NCBI GenBank assembly: GCA_028707015.1
Contig: JAQTVP010000015.1
Location: 1 to 15,275 of the forward strand
DNA length: 15,275 bases
Origin: Dehalococcoidales bacterium
Lineage (GTDB): Bacteria > Chloroflexota > Dehalococcoidia > Dehalococcoidales > JAQTVP01
Reading direction: 5' to 3'
How positions within the stretch are numbered: the stretch's first letter is position 1; every line of letters starts with the position of its first letter. A program made the position numbers and the translations under genes. The notes under the pieces are model-generated. The model was not told the origin of the DNA and did no database searches. It saw nothing but the letters and a program-made list of their open reading frames with translations. Positions 14,463 through 15,275 of the stretch are shown here, one piece after another.

Positions 14463-15275
14463 CTAAAGAATTGGTAAATATTTGTTTAGTTCATATTCAG
14501 TTACTTGAGTACGATACTGTTCCCATTCTATTTTTTTATTTTTTATGAAACTCTCAAAGAGATGGTCTCCGAGGGCTTCTCTTATCAGCTGGCTTTTTTC
14601 AGTTACATTTATAGCATCAGATAAATTCATAGGTAAAATATTAATGCCTCTTTTTTGTCTTTCCTCATCGCTCATTTCAAAAACATTTTCTTCAATAGGG
14701 TCAGCTAACTCATATTTTTGCTCAATGCCTGTAAGACCGGCGGCTAGCAATACACTAAATGCCAGGTAAGGATTACAGGCCGGGTCCGGAACCCTAAACT
14801 CAACTCTGGTAGCATTTTCTTTTCCCAGTTGATACGCTGGTACTCTAATCATATCTGACCTGTTTTTTGTTGCCCAGGAAATATATACTGGTGCCTCATA
14901 GCCGGGTACTAATCGTTTGTATGAATTGAGCCATTGGCTGACTATGGAAGTAATTTCAGGAGCATGTTTTAGGAGTCCGGCAATGTAATGTTTGGCTATT
15001 TTCGACAAATAGTAAGATTCGTTTGCATCATAAAACACATTCCTGTCACCTTTGAATAAAGATTGGTGAATATGCATACCACTGCCATTCATATTAAATA
15101 TGGGCTTGGGCATAAATGTTGCGTGAAATCCGTGCTGTTGAGCCACATTTTTAATAACCAATCGGCTGGTCATAACATCATCGGCGATGCTTAAGGCATC
15201 GGAGTAATGCAGGTCGATCTCATGCTGACTTGCTGCTCCCTCATGATGACTGATGTCAATAATAACTCCCATTTT
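14463..15275 (-). CDS. glnA: glutamine synthetase type I, C-terminal part (partial)
   Basis: The last ~270 residues of a GSI enzyme, which condenses glutamate, ammonia and ATP. The frame stays open to the right edge, so the N-terminal part lies outside the window; the Met near the edge is internal. Visible catalytic signatures are HHEGAASQHEIDL, the ATP-binding KPIFNMNGSGMHIHQS, NRSDMIRVP and VEFRVPDPACNPYLAFS. The end of the protein (EHxF-type helix, IEWEQYRTQVTEYEL) matches the GSI-alpha form of Bacillus-like enzymes. At the position of the adenylylated tyrosine of enteric GS (NLYDLPPEE) this copy has NVFEMSDEE, so control by adenylylation is not expected. It is followed by gatB and secG on the same strand. 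Confidence 0.96.
   Translation of the reverse strand, partial: KMGVIIDISHHEGAASQHEIDLHYSDALSIADDVMTSRLVIKNVAQQHGFHATFMPKPIFNMNGSGMHIHQSLFKGDRNVFYDANESYYLSKIAKHYIAGLLKHAPEITSIVSQWLNSYKRLVPGYEAPVYISWATKNRSDMIRVPAYQLGKENATRVEFRVPDPACNPYLAFSVLLAAGLTGIEQKYELADPIEENVFEMSDEERQKRGINILPMNLSDAINVTEKSQLIREALGDHLFESFIKNKKIEWEQYRTQVTEYELNKYLPIL

Overview
The window reads as a stretch of chromosomal housekeeping DNA from an AT-rich bacterium, probably an anaerobe. It carries the 3' end of a 23S rRNA gene, a detached 5S rRNA gene, and clpC, radA, ispD, ispF, cysE, cysS, secG, gatB and glnA. The best lineage guess is Chloroflexota, class Dehalococcoidia. The reasons are the order 23S - 5S - clpC - radA - ispD - ispF - cysS, which I recall from Dehalococcoides-type genomes, the absence of ctsR/mcsA/mcsB before clpC and of disA after radA (both expected in most Firmicutes), and an anaerobe-type sodium-pump decarboxylase. 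This is inference from memory; no search was run.

Layout. 1-352: 3' end of 23S rRNA, closed by an intrinsic terminator. 486-872: a VOC/glyoxalase-fold protein sitting between 23S and 5S. 1033-1157: 5S rRNA, apparently with its own promoter(s). 1342-3810: clpC, followed by a terminator. 3967-5527: a three-gene operon for a biotin-dependent, sodium-translocating decarboxylase (biotin carrier, a 47-residue OadG-like membrane subunit, and the beta sodium channel), without the carboxyltransferase subunit. 5592-7368: radA and an unrecognised 124-residue protein. 7418-7747 (minus): a small cupin, divergent from ispD. 7876-9049: overlapping ispD-ispF of the MEP isoprenoid pathway. 9201-11329: overlapping cysE-cysS, preceded by a leader with a possible cysteine-containing leader peptide and a hairpin. 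11383-11906: a two-gene operon of a two-helix membrane protein and a YbjQ-family protein. 12032-12529: a GNAT acetyltransferase. 12725-15275 (minus): glnA (partial) - gatB - secG.

How the genes fit together. The Na+ pump module would couple decarboxylation of an acyl-CoA such as methylmalonyl-CoA, or of oxaloacetate, to sodium export once joined by an alpha subunit encoded elsewhere. cysE and cysS join cysteine synthesis to its loading on tRNA. glnA supplies glutamine, the amide donor used by GatB in making Gln-tRNA or Asn-tRNA. I found no CRISPR array, insertion sequence, phage gene or tRNA. The points most worth a second look are the cysE leader, the split 23S/5S arrangement, the incomplete sodium-pump operon with its very short gamma-like subunit, and the orphan protein after radA.
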